A program made the position numbers and the translations under genes. A stretch of DNA of 64,000 bases from positions 806,001 to 870,000 of the forward strand of contig NZ_JAINWA010000003.1 in NCBI RefSeq assembly GCF_021021555.1. The letters run 5' to 3'. Under the pieces are notes generated by a model, which saw only the letters and a list, made by a program, of their open reading frames with translations, searched no databases and was not told the origin of the DNA. This DNA is from Teretinema zuelzerae. GTDB lineage: Bacteria > Spirochaetota > Spirochaetia > Treponematales > Treponemataceae. Below, piece after piece: positions 1 through 9,281 of the stretch; the first letter of the stretch is position 1; each line of letters opens with the position of its first letter.

Positions 1-1
1 T

Positions 2-166
2 CTTGAAGAAAAAGCGACCGATTCCCAGATGCTTGAAATGGTGCCCCTTTTCTACAACTACTATGCCACGAACTGGGCGCAGGAAACTCTTTCGAACATG
101 GTCCTTGCCGACAAGCGCTTCAAGGACGATTTCATGACGACCTACCTCGAGTATTTCCTGAACTGA
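2..166 (+). CDS. 3' end of an unidentified protein (partial)
   Basis: An open frame enters from the left edge and stops with TGA at 164-166, giving the last 54 residues of a protein. The tail is rich in aromatic and acidic residues and looks alpha-helical (for example TNWAQETLSNMVLADKRF). I do not recognise the family. The next gene starts 4 nt after this stop, so the two are probably in one operon and translationally coupled. Too little is visible to assign a function. Confidence 0.6.
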   Translation, partial: LEEKATDSQMLEMVPLFYNYYATNWAQETLSNMVLADKRFKDDFMTTYLEYFLN

Positions 167-170
167 TAGA

Positions 171-1835
171 GTGGCTGATTCTCACGAATCCCGCAACGAA
201 GGGCCTCTCCTGGTTGATACCGGGAAAGGCCTTTCTGTTTCCTGGAAGGGAAGGTTTCTCTATTCTTCCCGAGATCCGGCGGCCCTTCCCGTCCGAACCG
301 CCCTGCAAGCTACAATTCGCCCGGAAACGCTCGTATTGTGCCCCTCTCCCCTTTTAGGGTACGGCATGCGCGAACTCCTCGATGCCATGCCAGCCTCCTG
401 CTCGATCCTCGCCCTCGAAGAATCGGAAGAACTCATGTCCGTAACTGCTTCGATGCTGCCCGCCTCGATAAAAGACAATCCCCGATTCCGCTGCTTTCGC
501 CTCGATTCGCCCGCGCAGGCGCTGCATATAATAGAAGCCATTCAGGGATTTCCCTTCCGCCGCTGCCTTCGTCTCGATCTTTCGGGCGGAGCCGCTCTTA
601 ATCCGAATTTTTACCGGGAAGCTCACGCCGCGATAGACGAGCATCTATCGCGCTGGTGGAAAAATCGTTTCACGCTGATGAGGCTCGGCCGCGGCTACGG
701 ACGGAATATCTTCAGAAACATGCCAGCGCTCCTGAGAAGCAGATCTCTTCAGGATCTCTTTCCCGACGCAATGAAAAAACCGATATGCGTCTGCGGAGCG
801 GGACCGTCTCTCGACCGGCTCCTGCCGGAACTCCTCGCGCATCGAGCGGATCTTTTCATTCTGGCAGTCGACGCCGCCGTACCATCCCTCATCTATTCGG
901 GCTTGAAACCGGATCTTATACTGGTTCTGGAATCCCAATTCTGGATCGAAGAATCTCTGTACGCAGCCGCGCGTTCAGGAATCCCGGTTTTGGGGGATCT
1001 GACGGCCCGCCCGGGGGCCCTCTCGATACCGTCTGGACCGGCTGCTTTCTGCCTCACCGAATACGCCGACATGGCGTTTCTCAAGCGGTTGAAACAAGAG
1101 TTCCCGTTGCTTCCGCGGTTCATGCCTCTCGGCTCAGTCGGCTTGACCGCCCTGCAGGCGGCTCGCTCTCTAGCGCATCCGAACAAACCTGTATTATTCT
1201 GCGGCCTGGATTTTTCATGGAAAGCCGGGTATACGCACAGCCGGGAAGCCCCTGCTCCCGCGCGCGAACGGAGGGAACAGTCCCGCTTCAGACCCCTTCA
1301 AGGCGATCCTTCTGAACTGAAAACGGGAGTGCGCAGGGCGGCGGGAAAGCAGGGCGCGGCGTATACCGATCCCGCGCTTTCCGGATACGCGCAATCCGCA
1401 AGAGAAATGATGAAAACCGGTAGTTTCCTCGATCTGGGAGAAGAGGGGCTGCCGCTCGGAGTCCCGGGAATCCGGCTCGGCCGAGCGATAGCGGAATGGA
1501 TGGATCCGAGCGCAGAAAAGAAAGCAGGGCTAGCGACCCGCACGCAACAGACAGGAGCATCGTCATCCCGAGCAGATTCTTTTCTCCGCACGGAAAAAAA
1601 GACACTGGAAAACTTGCGCGGCATTTTGACGGGAGAGTCCGGCGAAACAAACGATTCGACGCCGGAAGAACAGAGTCTCAGAGTTCTGGAGATTCTCCGA
1701 AGCTGCGACTATTTGTGGACGCATTTTCCCGACGGACATCGGGGTCCTTCGCTTGAAAAAGCATTTTTAAACCGGGTCCGCGTGGAGATCGAATACTTTT
1801 TGAAGTCGATCGATACCGCCCTTTCGGAACTTTGA
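171..1835 (+). CDS. DUF115 / MptE-like (motility-associated glycosyltransferase-type) protein
   Basis: A protein of 554 residues starting with GTG four bases after the preceding stop. The central part carries the DUF115 signature: PICVCGAGPSLDRLLPEL around residue 205, then the segment SGLKPDLILVLES. This Rossmann-like domain is related to 6-hydroxymethylpterin diphosphokinase MptE. In flagellated bacteria, including spirochaetes, DUF115 proteins are often annotated as motility accessory factors or flagellin glycosylation enzymes. No signal peptide or membrane segment is evident, so it should be cytoplasmic. The C-terminal 120 residues are polar and look like a helical appendix. It is convergent with lepA, with only 29 nt between the stops and no clear terminator. 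The family assignment is firm from the motif; the substrate is unknown. Confidence 0.75.
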   Translation: MADSHESRNEGPLLVDTGKGLSVSWKGRFLYSSRDPAALPVRTALQATIRPETLVLCPSPLLGYGMRELLDAMPASCSILALEESEELMSVTASMLPASIKDNPRFRCFRLDSPAQALHIIEAIQGFPFRRCLRLDLSGGAALNPNFYREAHAAIDEHLSRWWKNRFTLMRLGRGYGRNIFRNMPALLRSRSLQDLFPDAMKKPICVCGAGPSLDRLLPELLAHRADLFILAVDAAVPSLIYSGLKPDLILVLESQFWIEESLYAAARSGIPVLGDLTARPGALSIPSGPAAFCLTEYADMAFLKRLKQEFPLLPRFMPLGSVGLTALQAARSLAHPNKPVLFCGLDFSWKAGYTHSREAPAPARERREQSRFRPLQGDPSELKTGVRRAAGKQGAAYTDPALSGYAQSAREMMKTGSFLDLGEEGLPLGVPGIRLGRAIAEWMDPSAEKKAGLATRTQQTGASSSRADSFLRTEKKTLENLRGILTGESGETNDSTPEEQSLRVLEILRSCDYLWTHFPDGHRGPSLEKAFLNRVRVEIEYFLKSIDTALSEL

Positions 1836-1864
1836 AAGGGCGTACCGCGGTAATCTTGATTCGG

Positions 1865-3670
1865 TCAGTTGTCTTTGGTTTTCAATACAGCGAGGAAGGC
1901 GGACTGAGGCAGCTCTACGTCGCCGACCATCTTCATCCGCTTCTTTCCTTCTTTCTGCTTCTCGAGCAGCTTTCTCTTTCGTGAGATATCGCCGCCGTAG
2001 CACTTCGCAAGAACATCCTTGCGCAACGCGTTAACCGTTTCCCTTGCGATAACCTGGCTGCCGATCGCGCCCTGGATCGCGATCTTGAACTGCTGGCGGG
2101 TGATTTCCTCCCGCAGCTGTTCGCAGACATGGCGGGCCTTGTCGTAGGCGTTCCCCCTGAAAGAAAGCTGGGACAGGGCGTCTACCGGCTTGCTGTTAAT
2201 CAGAATGTCTATCTTGCACAGATCAGTCGGTTTAAAGCCGATCACGTCGTAATCGAAGGAAGCATAGCCCCTGCTCACGCTTTTCAGCCGGTCGTAGAAA
2301 TCGAAGAGAACTTCCGCCAACGGCATTTCATAGACGATTTCCACGCGCTTTTGATCGAGATACTGCATGTTCGTCTGAATGCCCCGTTTTTCGACGCAGA
2401 GGCTCATGATATTGCCGAGATACTGGCTCGGCGTAATAATGGAGGCGCGGATATACGGTTCTTCAGAGCTCTCGATTTTTCCCTCGTCGGGATAGGAAGC
2501 CGGATTGTCGCACATCATTTCCTCGCCGGTTCGCAAATGAATCTTATAGGCAACGGAGGGCGCTGTGAAAATGACGGCCTGATCGAACTCCCGTTCAAGG
2601 CGTTCCTGAACGACTTCGAGATGGAGAAGGCCCAGAAATCCGCAGCGGAATCCGTGGCCGAGAGCTATCGAAGAATCCTTCTCCCAGGTGAGGCTCGCGT
2701 CGTTGAGCTTGAGTTTTTCAAGCGCTTCGCGAAGCTCGTCGTATTCGTTCGTATCCATGGGATAAATCGACGAAAAGACAACCGGCTTGACTTCCTTGAA
2801 GCCGGGCAGAGGGCCGGCAATCGGATCGTCGGCGTCTGTTATTGTGTCTCCGACTCGCACGTCCTCGATCGTCTTGATTCCGGCGATGATGTATCCTACG
2901 TCCCCAGCCGCGAGCTCCTTGGAAGGAACGAGCTTGAGAATGAAAATTCCGGTTTCCTCGACCTTGTATTCTGTTTTCGAGTTCATGAACAGAATAGTCT
3001 CTCCCGGGCGGATCGTTCCGGTGAATACGCGGATGTGGATGATTACGCCGCGGTAGGGATCGTAGTGGCTGTCGAAAATAAGGGCGCTCAGCGGATCTTC
3101 CGCGCTGCCTGTAGGCGCGGGTATTTTCGCGACGATGGCTTCAAACAGCTCGTCGATTCCGGTTCCCTGTTTCGCCGACACAGGAACGGCGAGATCCGGA
3201 TCAAGGCCGAGATCGTGTTCGATCTGTTTCAGGGTTCCCGGAATGTCGGCGGCGGGAAGATCGATTTTATTTATAACGGGCAGTATTTCCAGATTGTGTT
3301 CGAGGGCGAGATACATGTTGGACAGGGTTTGGGACTCGACTCCCTGAGCGGCGTCGACGAGAAGAAGAGCGCCCTCGCAGGACGCGATAGCCCGCGAAAC
3401 CTCGTAGGTAAAGTCCACATGGCCCGGAGTATCGACGAAATTAAGAAGGTAGCGTTTCCCGTCCGCGGCGACATACGGAATCGTCACCGCCTGGCTTTTT
3501 ATCGTGATGCCCCGCTCCCGCTCGATGTCCATATTATCGGTCATCTGGGCATGATAAAACCGTTCGTCTACGACCTTCGCTTTTTCAATAAGGCGATCCG
3601 CGAGGGTCGATTTTCCATGATCAATGTGGGCTACGATGCAAAAGTTGCGAATAAGCTGGGGATCAGTCAT
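1865..3670 (-). CDS. lepA: Elongation factor 4 (LepA), back-translocating ribosomal GTPase
   Basis: 601 residues, the normal LepA length. The GTPase motifs are all present: AHIDHGKST (residues 14-22), RGITIKS, DTPGH and NKIDLP. They are followed by the EF-G-like domains and the LepA-specific C-terminal domain (ending near KRMKMVGDVELPQSAF). EF4 binds ribosomes and is thought to remobilise stalled or mis-translocated complexes. No Shine-Dalgarno precedes the ATG. Instead a promoter-like TGGACA-N17-TATCAT ends 6 nt before it, overlapping the stop of the upstream protease gene, so a leaderless transcript is predicted. The stop is 12 nt upstream of lepA, so read-through from the protease gene is also possible. 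Confidence 0.97.
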   Translation of the reverse strand: MTDPQLIRNFCIVAHIDHGKSTLADRLIEKAKVVDERFYHAQMTDNMDIERERGITIKSQAVTIPYVAADGKRYLLNFVDTPGHVDFTYEVSRAIASCEGALLLVDAAQGVESQTLSNMYLALEHNLEILPVINKIDLPAADIPGTLKQIEHDLGLDPDLAVPVSAKQGTGIDELFEAIVAKIPAPTGSAEDPLSALIFDSHYDPYRGVIIHIRVFTGTIRPGETILFMNSKTEYKVEETGIFILKLVPSKELAAGDVGYIIAGIKTIEDVRVGDTITDADDPIAGPLPGFKEVKPVVFSSIYPMDTNEYDELREALEKLKLNDASLTWEKDSSIALGHGFRCGFLGLLHLEVVQERLEREFDQAVIFTAPSVAYKIHLRTGEEMMCDNPASYPDEGKIESSEEPYIRASIITPSQYLGNIMSLCVEKRGIQTNMQYLDQKRVEIVYEMPLAEVLFDFYDRLKSVSRGYASFDYDVIGFKPTDLCKIDILINSKPVDALSQLSFRGNAYDKARHVCEQLREEITRQQFKIAIQGAIGSQVIARETVNALRKDVLAKCYGGDISRKRKLLEKQKEGKKRMKMVGDVELPQSAFLAVLKTKDN

Positions 3671-3705
3671 ATTCGCATGATATTAGAAATAAGATGGACT
3701 GTCCA
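3670..3705 (-). promoter_or_regulatory. Predicted lepA promoter with the start site at the start codon
   Basis: On the minus strand TGGACA (3705-3700), a 17-nt spacer and TATCAT (3682-3677) are followed by only 6 nt before the ATG of lepA at 3670. The spacer contains the stop codon of the upstream gene. Both boxes match the sigma-70 consensus at 5 of 6 positions. Transcription from here would give a leaderless lepA mRNA. Confidence 0.5.
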
Positions 3706-5386
3706 GAGACGCGGAAAGGCCGATGAAGGCGTCCAGATAGCCGCTTTTCCGCCGTTTGGTGTACAGCTGGAGAGCGACGTATCCGTCTTTATGCTGAACG
3801 TCCAGATTGCGAATTTCAACGACGTCCTGCTCGGAAAAGCCCGATTCGTCGGCGACGCTTCCGCGCACAACGGAACGAACCATGTACTTTTTCGAGTTTC
3901 CGACGCGCTCAAGGTCCAGCCCCATTATCGGCAGAAGAGCCCGGTTTTCGATATCGCGCTCGAATATGAGCGAGCCCGGCCGTTCGGGGCGTTTATCCAC
4001 CATGACGAACCAATCGCGGTATTCCTGTTCAAGTTCGCCGGTGAGCGCCGGAATGCCGGTAACCCGAACGATAGTGCCCGGGCGTTCGCGGATAAGCGCG
4101 TACTGGAGCTCCTCCAGGTTTTTGACCGGTTGTCCGTTCAAGGCGGTGACGACCGCTCCCTGCGGGATGCCGGCGATTTCCGCCGGTGAACCCGGAACCG
4201 AATACACGACGCTAACCCCGCCGGGCGCGGATGTCCCCGGAAGCGCGATGCTCTTTCCGTAGACTCCGAACCATGAATGCGAGACTTTGCCGCCCTCGTA
4301 GAGAACCGGGAGGATCACCCGCAGGTATTCGACGGGAATGGCGAAATTAAGACCTTCATAGGTTTCTATTCCGGCGAATACGACTGCCTGCACGAGGCCG
4401 GCTTCGTCGACGATGGGCCCTCCGGAATTGCCCTGATTTATCGGCGCGTCTATCTGAAGCACGCTTCCCAGAGACAGGAGCCGGCGATTCAGGGCCGAAA
4501 CGATGCCGGAGGTGAGCGTCTGCTCGAGGCCGGCAGGCGAGCCGATTGCGTATATGCGATGGCCCGTCTTCAGTCCCGCGGACGAGCCGAGGCTGAATAT
4601 GGCGGGAGGCTCGATCTCGACCTTCAACAATGCGAGGTCGAGAACCGGGTCCCATCCGATTACCCGAGCGGGTATGCGAAGATCGGGATCCTGCGGGGTT
4701 TTAACGTACAGCCTGGAATATCCCTCATAGGAGGGATCGACCTCGCTGGAAATTACATGGTAATTGGTAATCAAATATCCCCGCTGATCGATATAGAAGG
4801 CCGATCCGATGACGCGGTTCGCGTACCCTACCCCGCTCTCGATTTTCAAGCCCTGATCGACCCATACGGTTACGGTGCCCTTGATCATGCGGGACACGAC
4901 TTCAGATGAAGGCGCGTCGTCCTCTGGAGTAGACGCAAGAGGAGCGTCGAGCTCGGACAAGGTGCGGTTTCCCTCGTTTTTCCAGGACTGGTTTCTTCCA
5001 TTAATAAGCTGGCTTTCGGTCCACGCGTCGCTCTTCATTCCCAAAGCGGCAAGCGAGCGGTAATAGCGGATTGCGTCGCTCCAGCGGCCCGACTCCACAG
5101 CAAGATCGAGTTCGGAGCGGACCTTGCGAGATGCTTCGGAATACAGCGACTCGACGTCGGAATAGCCGGAGGAATTATCGACAAGGGCGCGGGCGCGGGC
5201 GAGAGCCTCGACCGGATGATCGGAGAGAACCTTTCTCGTCTTCTCGATCTCGTACTGAATCGCCCTGTCGTCGGCATAGCTTACATAATACGGTTTTTCG
5301 GGCGTCGAGAGGCATGATTGCAGAAGGACGGAAACGGCAGCTATCAATACGCCGGAGCGCATCCGCGCCGGAAAATGCTTATTCAT
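3683..5386 (-). CDS. HtrA/DegP-like trypsin-fold serine protease, predicted lipoprotein with PDZ domain
   Basis: About 567 residues from the ATG at 5386, chosen because GGAG lies just upstream and the ATG overlaps the stop of the preceding gene. An upstream in-frame ATG at 5401 lacks such a site. The N-terminus is a lipoprotein signal ending in LLQSC. After a helical region of about 140 residues comes a trypsin-like domain with NYHVIS (His), DLALLKVE (Asp) and NQGNSGGP (Ser). A PDZ domain follows around GAVVTALNGQPVKNLEEL, then a second C-terminal domain that may be another PDZ-like fold. The protein should act in the periplasm or at the outer membrane in protein quality control. It is last in a run with ftsH and a secreted protein, suggesting an envelope proteostasis unit. 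Confidence 0.88.
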   Translation of the reverse strand: MNKHFPARMRSGVLIAAVSVLLQSCLSTPEKPYYVSYADDRAIQYEIEKTRKVLSDHPVEALARARALVDNSSGYSDVESLYSEASRKVRSELDLAVESGRWSDAIRYYRSLAALGMKSDAWTESQLINGRNQSWKNEGNRTLSELDAPLASTPEDDAPSSEVVSRMIKGTVTVWVDQGLKIESGVGYANRVIGSAFYIDQRGYLITNYHVISSEVDPSYEGYSRLYVKTPQDPDLRIPARVIGWDPVLDLALLKVEIEPPAIFSLGSSAGLKTGHRIYAIGSPAGLEQTLTSGIVSALNRRLLSLGSVLQIDAPINQGNSGGPIVDEAGLVQAVVFAGIETYEGLNFAIPVEYLRVILPVLYEGGKVSHSWFGVYGKSIALPGTSAPGGVSVVYSVPGSPAEIAGIPQGAVVTALNGQPVKNLEELQYALIRERPGTIVRVTGIPALTGELEQEYRDWFVMVDKRPERPGSLIFERDIENRALLPIMGLDLERVGNSKKYMVRSVVRGSVADESGFSEQDVVEIRNLDVQHKDGYVALQLYTKRRKSGYLDAFIGLSASLDSPSYF

Positions 5387-7412
5387 CGGAGATCTCCACA
5401 TAGGTATTCCCGCCTGAACGGAGCACGACGCATACGCGGCCGTCCTTCAGGACAATCGTAGTAACAACTGAAGAGCCGGCAGGGTTAAGGGATTTCATAA
5501 TAGAGCCCGAAAGATTCCGCGCATCGGAAGGAATGGAACCGAGCCACCACAGATCCGCGGCGGGATCGCGGAGCACCGGAACTATTCTTTCGCCCCTGCG
5601 TACAGAACGGGGCTTTCCGTCGGCGAGGCTGACAACGACGGGATCGCCGTTTTCAGGATGAACGAAGGCAAGGGTTTCGCTTCCGTCTGTTTTTTTCTTC
5701 CAGGAAATTTCCGATAATCCGTCCTCGTCCGAGTCCCAGAATATCGACGTATTTCCCGCAGAATCGGCTTCCTCGCGATATTCCATCACCCTGTTCGCGT
5801 TCGAATCGATCTCGATCCGCGATATTCCGGTCGCGGGATCGGAGAACGCATGAGTCTCGAAATAGCCGTCGCCGTCGCGGTCGGTCATAGTGCGGACGGG
5901 ATAGCCCTTTTCATAGGCGGTCCATGAATACACGAGGCTTCCCTCGCGGGATTCCGAAGTAAGGGGCACGCCGTTCTGCAGCGAAACGCGGGTTATACCG
6001 CCGGGACGGGACGGATCGGTTTGCGTAAAAAAGGCTGAATGCGCGACAAGGGCTGTTTCAGTCGGCACTGACGACGAGGATTCCGGACGGTAGATGACGA
6101 ACGGAAAGAGCGAATCGACGAAGGACGGCGAGTACGAACGGACGGGCGCCCAGGAAAGGGAAAGAGGCTTGAGCATATATTCCCTGCCGGAAACGGCTAC
6201 CGAACGTAGGCGGGGATATCTATCCCAGACAGCATCTCCCCTTCCTCCCGCGAACGAGGCGCGAACTGGCAAACCTCCGTCGCACTCAAGCTCGTAATCT
6301 GCCGCGCCGTCCTGGTTTTGATCGACGCTGATCGTTTGGGGAAGACCCAGACGGTAGGAGATCCGCGCATCGATTATGCCGTCTCCGTTGACGTCCTGAA
6401 GAATCGTTCCATCATAACCCTTCATCATCGTCTTGAAGCGGGCGACGGCGGAGGGAGATCCCTGCAGGCGCGCATACCGCTCGAGCAAATCAAGGGGAAT
6501 TCCGGAAGAGCTCAAGGACGACAATTCGTCGAGAGCCTCCTCGGAGGAAATGAGTCCGTATTCAAGCGCGTCGACCGCGGAGAGGGGATTCGGATCATGT
6601 TCGAGGCGGTCGGTCCTTCCCATTCCCCGATAGATTCTGATGTACCGCTCGCGCGCCTCCGGATCATGCAGAAATGGAACCGCAAGCAGATACAGCTCGC
6701 GATTCTGATTTTCCCAAAGATAGAGGCGGTCCACGATTTTCGAGGCCAGGGCAGCCGCATCGGGAGTCGGCGAAAGAACGCGTTCCCGCGTCATAAAAAG
6801 AGCGGGAAAGCGCGAGTCGAAGGGCCAGCGCTCCAGGGCGGCGGATACAGACTCGCGGGCTTCCGGGATTCTCCCCGAGCCGTAGAGGGCGAAGGCTTTC
6901 ACGTAATCGGCGTCCGCGGATGACCGATCGGAGACGAGAGACAAGAGCGAAAAGGCGTCGGAGTAGCGGAGGGTTTCCGCGTAGAACCGGGCGCAAAGCG
7001 TTCGGGCTTCAACCGGATCGTAGGCTCGCCAGACCATGCCCTCGGAGAGAGCGGCTTCCAGACGCGCGATGACATCGGCGCGGGGAGAATCCATGGCGAT
7101 GAGGGAAAGCGCTTCTATGTAGGGAAAATCGGCGAGCGCGCGCTCGTACGACGAGCCCATCGCCGCGTGAAGAGAAGCGGAAGCGTAATCGGAACGGGAT
7201 AGGGCCTCGACGGCTTTTTCAAGAAAGTTGACCGCGGTCGGAGACAACGGGCGCGAGGGAAAATCCGTACGAACCGCGGCGATAACCGGCTGAGCGGACG
7301 GTTCGGCAGGAGACTGAGAGTGCAACCCCGCAACACAGGCTGCGAGGAAAACGGCGGCGGAAAAAAAACGCCCTCTATTGCAGAAGCATTCAGCTGCGCC
7401 TTTTGTCGTCAC
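5379..7412 (-). CDS. Large secreted protein with TPR-like N-terminus and Asp-rich (EF-hand/dockerin-like) loops, function unknown
   Basis: 677 residues. It starts with GTG at 7412, which overlaps the ftsH stop in a GTGA arrangement, so translation is coupled. A signal peptide spans roughly residues 15-33. The first 300 residues are Ala/Leu-rich helical repeats resembling tetratricopeptide units. The C-terminal half holds at least four Asp-rich loops of the calcium-binding type: DVNGDGIIDARI, DQNQDGAADYEL, DRDGDGYFETHAF and DSDEDGLSEISW. I do not recognise a named family. Its position between ftsH and an HtrA-like protease suggests an extracytoplasmic job connected with envelope proteins, but that is inference from neighbours only. 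Confidence 0.75.
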   Translation of the reverse strand: MTTKGAAECFCNRGRFFSAAVFLAACVAGLHSQSPAEPSAQPVIAAVRTDFPSRPLSPTAVNFLEKAVEALSRSDYASASLHAAMGSSYERALADFPYIEALSLIAMDSPRADVIARLEAALSEGMVWRAYDPVEARTLCARFYAETLRYSDAFSLLSLVSDRSSADADYVKAFALYGSGRIPEARESVSAALERWPFDSRFPALFMTRERVLSPTPDAAALASKIVDRLYLWENQNRELYLLAVPFLHDPEARERYIRIYRGMGRTDRLEHDPNPLSAVDALEYGLISSEEALDELSSLSSSGIPLDLLERYARLQGSPSAVARFKTMMKGYDGTILQDVNGDGIIDARISYRLGLPQTISVDQNQDGAADYELECDGGLPVRASFAGGRGDAVWDRYPRLRSVAVSGREYMLKPLSLSWAPVRSYSPSFVDSLFPFVIYRPESSSSVPTETALVAHSAFFTQTDPSRPGGITRVSLQNGVPLTSESREGSLVYSWTAYEKGYPVRTMTDRDGDGYFETHAFSDPATGISRIEIDSNANRVMEYREEADSAGNTSIFWDSDEDGLSEISWKKKTDGSETLAFVHPENGDPVVVSLADGKPRSVRRGERIVPVLRDPAADLWWLGSIPSDARNLSGSIMKSLNPAGSSVVTTIVLKDGRVCVVLRSGGNTYVEISDE

Positions 7413-9274
7413 TTGCCGGCAACCCCTCCGGATGCAGGACCGAAGCCGAGCATCGCGCGAATTTCCGCGTCGTCGAGAGTTTCTTTCCGAAGGAGCTCCT
7501 CGGAAAGCGCGTCTAGCTGGTCCCGATGACCGGATAATATATCTTCGGCCCGTTTCCGGGTTTCATCCAGTATTTTTCTCACTTCCGAGTCGATCTGCTT
7601 GGCGGTGTCCTCGGAAAATTCCCGATGCCGGGCTATTTCCTTTCCGATGAAAATCGGTTCCTCCTCCTGGCCCCAGGCGACGGCTCCGAGGGCGGAAGAC
7701 ATGCCGTATTCGCACACCATGCGGCGGGCAAGCTCGGTCGCCTGCTGAAGATCTGAGCGGGTTCCGGTCGTAGTTTCCCCGTACACGAGGGTTTCGGCGA
7801 CGTAGCCGCCGTAGCAGATCGCGATGCGGTCGAGAATCCATCCCTTCGCGCGCGAATAGGAATCGTTTTCCGGAAGGGAGATGGCGACGCCGAGGGCCTG
7901 GCCTCGGGGAATAATCGTAACCTTATGCAGGGGATCGGCGAATTCGAGGTGATAATGCAGCAGGGCGTGTCCGGATTCATGGACAGCGGTCATGCGCCGG
8001 TCGCGCTCGGGCATCACCATCGAGCGGCGCGCCACGCCCATCAGAAGCTTGTCGCGAGCTTCCTCGAAATCCGCTGAATCGACTGTTTCCTTATCCTTGC
8101 GGGCGGCGAACAAAGCGGCTTCGTTCACCAGGTTCGCAAGATCGGCTCCGCTCATTCCGGGTGTCGCCCGCGCGAAGCGTTGAAGGTCGACTTCGGGGGA
8201 CAGCGGTATTTTCGAAGCGTGTATGCGCAGGATCGCCTCGCGTTCGCGGATGTCGGGCATCGCGACCACGACCTGGCGGTCGAAGCGGCCGGGACGCAAA
8301 AGAGCCGGATCAAGCACGTCGGGGCGGTTCGTCGCCGCGAGAATAATGACGCCGTCCTTGGTTTCGAAGCCGTCCATCTCGACCAGCATTTGATTAAGGG
8401 TTTGTTCGCGCTCGTCGTGGCCGCCGCCGTATCCGGCCCCACGCGTGCGGCCTACGGCGTCGAGCTCGTCGATGAAAATGATGCAGGGCGCGTTCTTGCG
8501 TCCCTGTTCGAACAGATCGCGCACGCGGCTCGCGCCGACTCCGACGAACATTTCGACGAAATCGCTTCCGGAAATATTGAAATACGCGACGCCCGCCTCG
8601 CCGGCGACTGCGCGCGCAAGCATGGTTTTTCCGGTTCCCGGCATGCCGACCAGAAGAACGCCCTTGGGTATGCGGGCGCCCATCTTCACGAATTTCTGGG
8701 GATCGCGGAGAAACTGCACCACTTCCTGCAGTTCATGCTTCGCTTCTTCCTGGCCGGCAACGTCGGCGAAGGCGATCTTCTTGGAACCCTCGTACCGATG
8801 AGCCCGGCTTTTTCCGAATTGAAAGGCCTTGTTTCCCTGACCCTGATTCTGGCGCATCATCATGACGAGAAATACGATGAGGAGAATCGACGGTCCGAGC
8901 TGGAGCGCGTAGAACCAGAGCGATACCGGCGTTTTTCCGCCGGCAACGCGTACCTTGTGCTCTTCGAGCAAGCTGAGGAGAGCCGGATCGTCGTAGGGAA
9001 TAGAGGTGACGAAGAGTCCTTCGCTGTTGCGGACTTCGCGCAGCACTCCCTGTATCCGCGACCCGTCGACTATTTTGACGGATTCGACCTGATCCTTCTG
9101 CACGCGGGAAATAAACTCGGAGTACGATATTTCGCGGCCGGTCTCGCGGCCGATGCCGGTAAAGAGGAACAGAAGAAAGGAGGCGACGGCGACGATGAAA
9201 ATAATCAGAGCGAAGCGTCCGCCGGCGGGGGATTCGCTTCCGCCGCCGCGATTATCAGAATCTTTTAGTGCCAT
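7409..9274 (-). CDS. ftsH: ATP-dependent zinc metalloprotease FtsH
   Basis: 621 residues. Two membrane segments (about 20-40 and 119-139) flank a small periplasmic domain. The AAA module follows, with Walker A GMPGTGKT (210-217), Walker [12 protein letters not shown] and the second-region-of-homology [18 protein letters not shown]. The zinc site HESGH marks the M41 peptidase domain. FtsH extracts and degrades membrane proteins and some regulators. The ATG is preceded by GAGGAAATC, a good ribosome site. It is followed by a secreted protein whose start overlaps its stop, and preceded by tilS with an 8-nt gap; tilS-ftsH is a common bacterial gene order. Confidence 0.97.
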   Translation of the reverse strand: MALKDSDNRGGGSESPAGGRFALIIFIVAVASFLLFLFTGIGRETGREISYSEFISRVQKDQVESVKIVDGSRIQGVLREVRNSEGLFVTSIPYDDPALLSLLEEHKVRVAGGKTPVSLWFYALQLGPSILLIVFLVMMMRQNQGQGNKAFQFGKSRAHRYEGSKKIAFADVAGQEEAKHELQEVVQFLRDPQKFVKMGARIPKGVLLVGMPGTGKTMLARAVAGEAGVAYFNISGSDFVEMFVGVGASRVRDLFEQGRKNAPCIIFIDELDAVGRTRGAGYGGGHDEREQTLNQMLVEMDGFETKDGVIILAATNRPDVLDPALLRPGRFDRQVVVAMPDIREREAILRIHASKIPLSPEVDLQRFARATPGMSGADLANLVNEAALFAARKDKETVDSADFEEARDKLLMGVARRSMVMPERDRRMTAVHESGHALLHYHLEFADPLHKVTIIPRGQALGVAISLPENDSYSRAKGWILDRIAICYGGYVAETLVYGETTTGTRSDLQQATELARRMVCEYGMSSALGAVAWGQEEEPIFIGKEIARHREFSEDTAKQIDSEVRKILDETRKRAEDILSGHRDQLDALSEELLRKETLDDAEIRAMLGFGPASGGVAGK

Positions 9275-9281
9275 GATTTCC

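Noticed and set aside
2129-4189. 686-codon open frame antisense to lepA and the HtrA-like gene
   Set aside because: It mirrors the codon pattern of two well-supported genes, has no recognisable domain and no ribosome site.
8180-9268. 362-codon frame antisense to ftsH
   Set aside because: Shadow frame over a fully supported gene.
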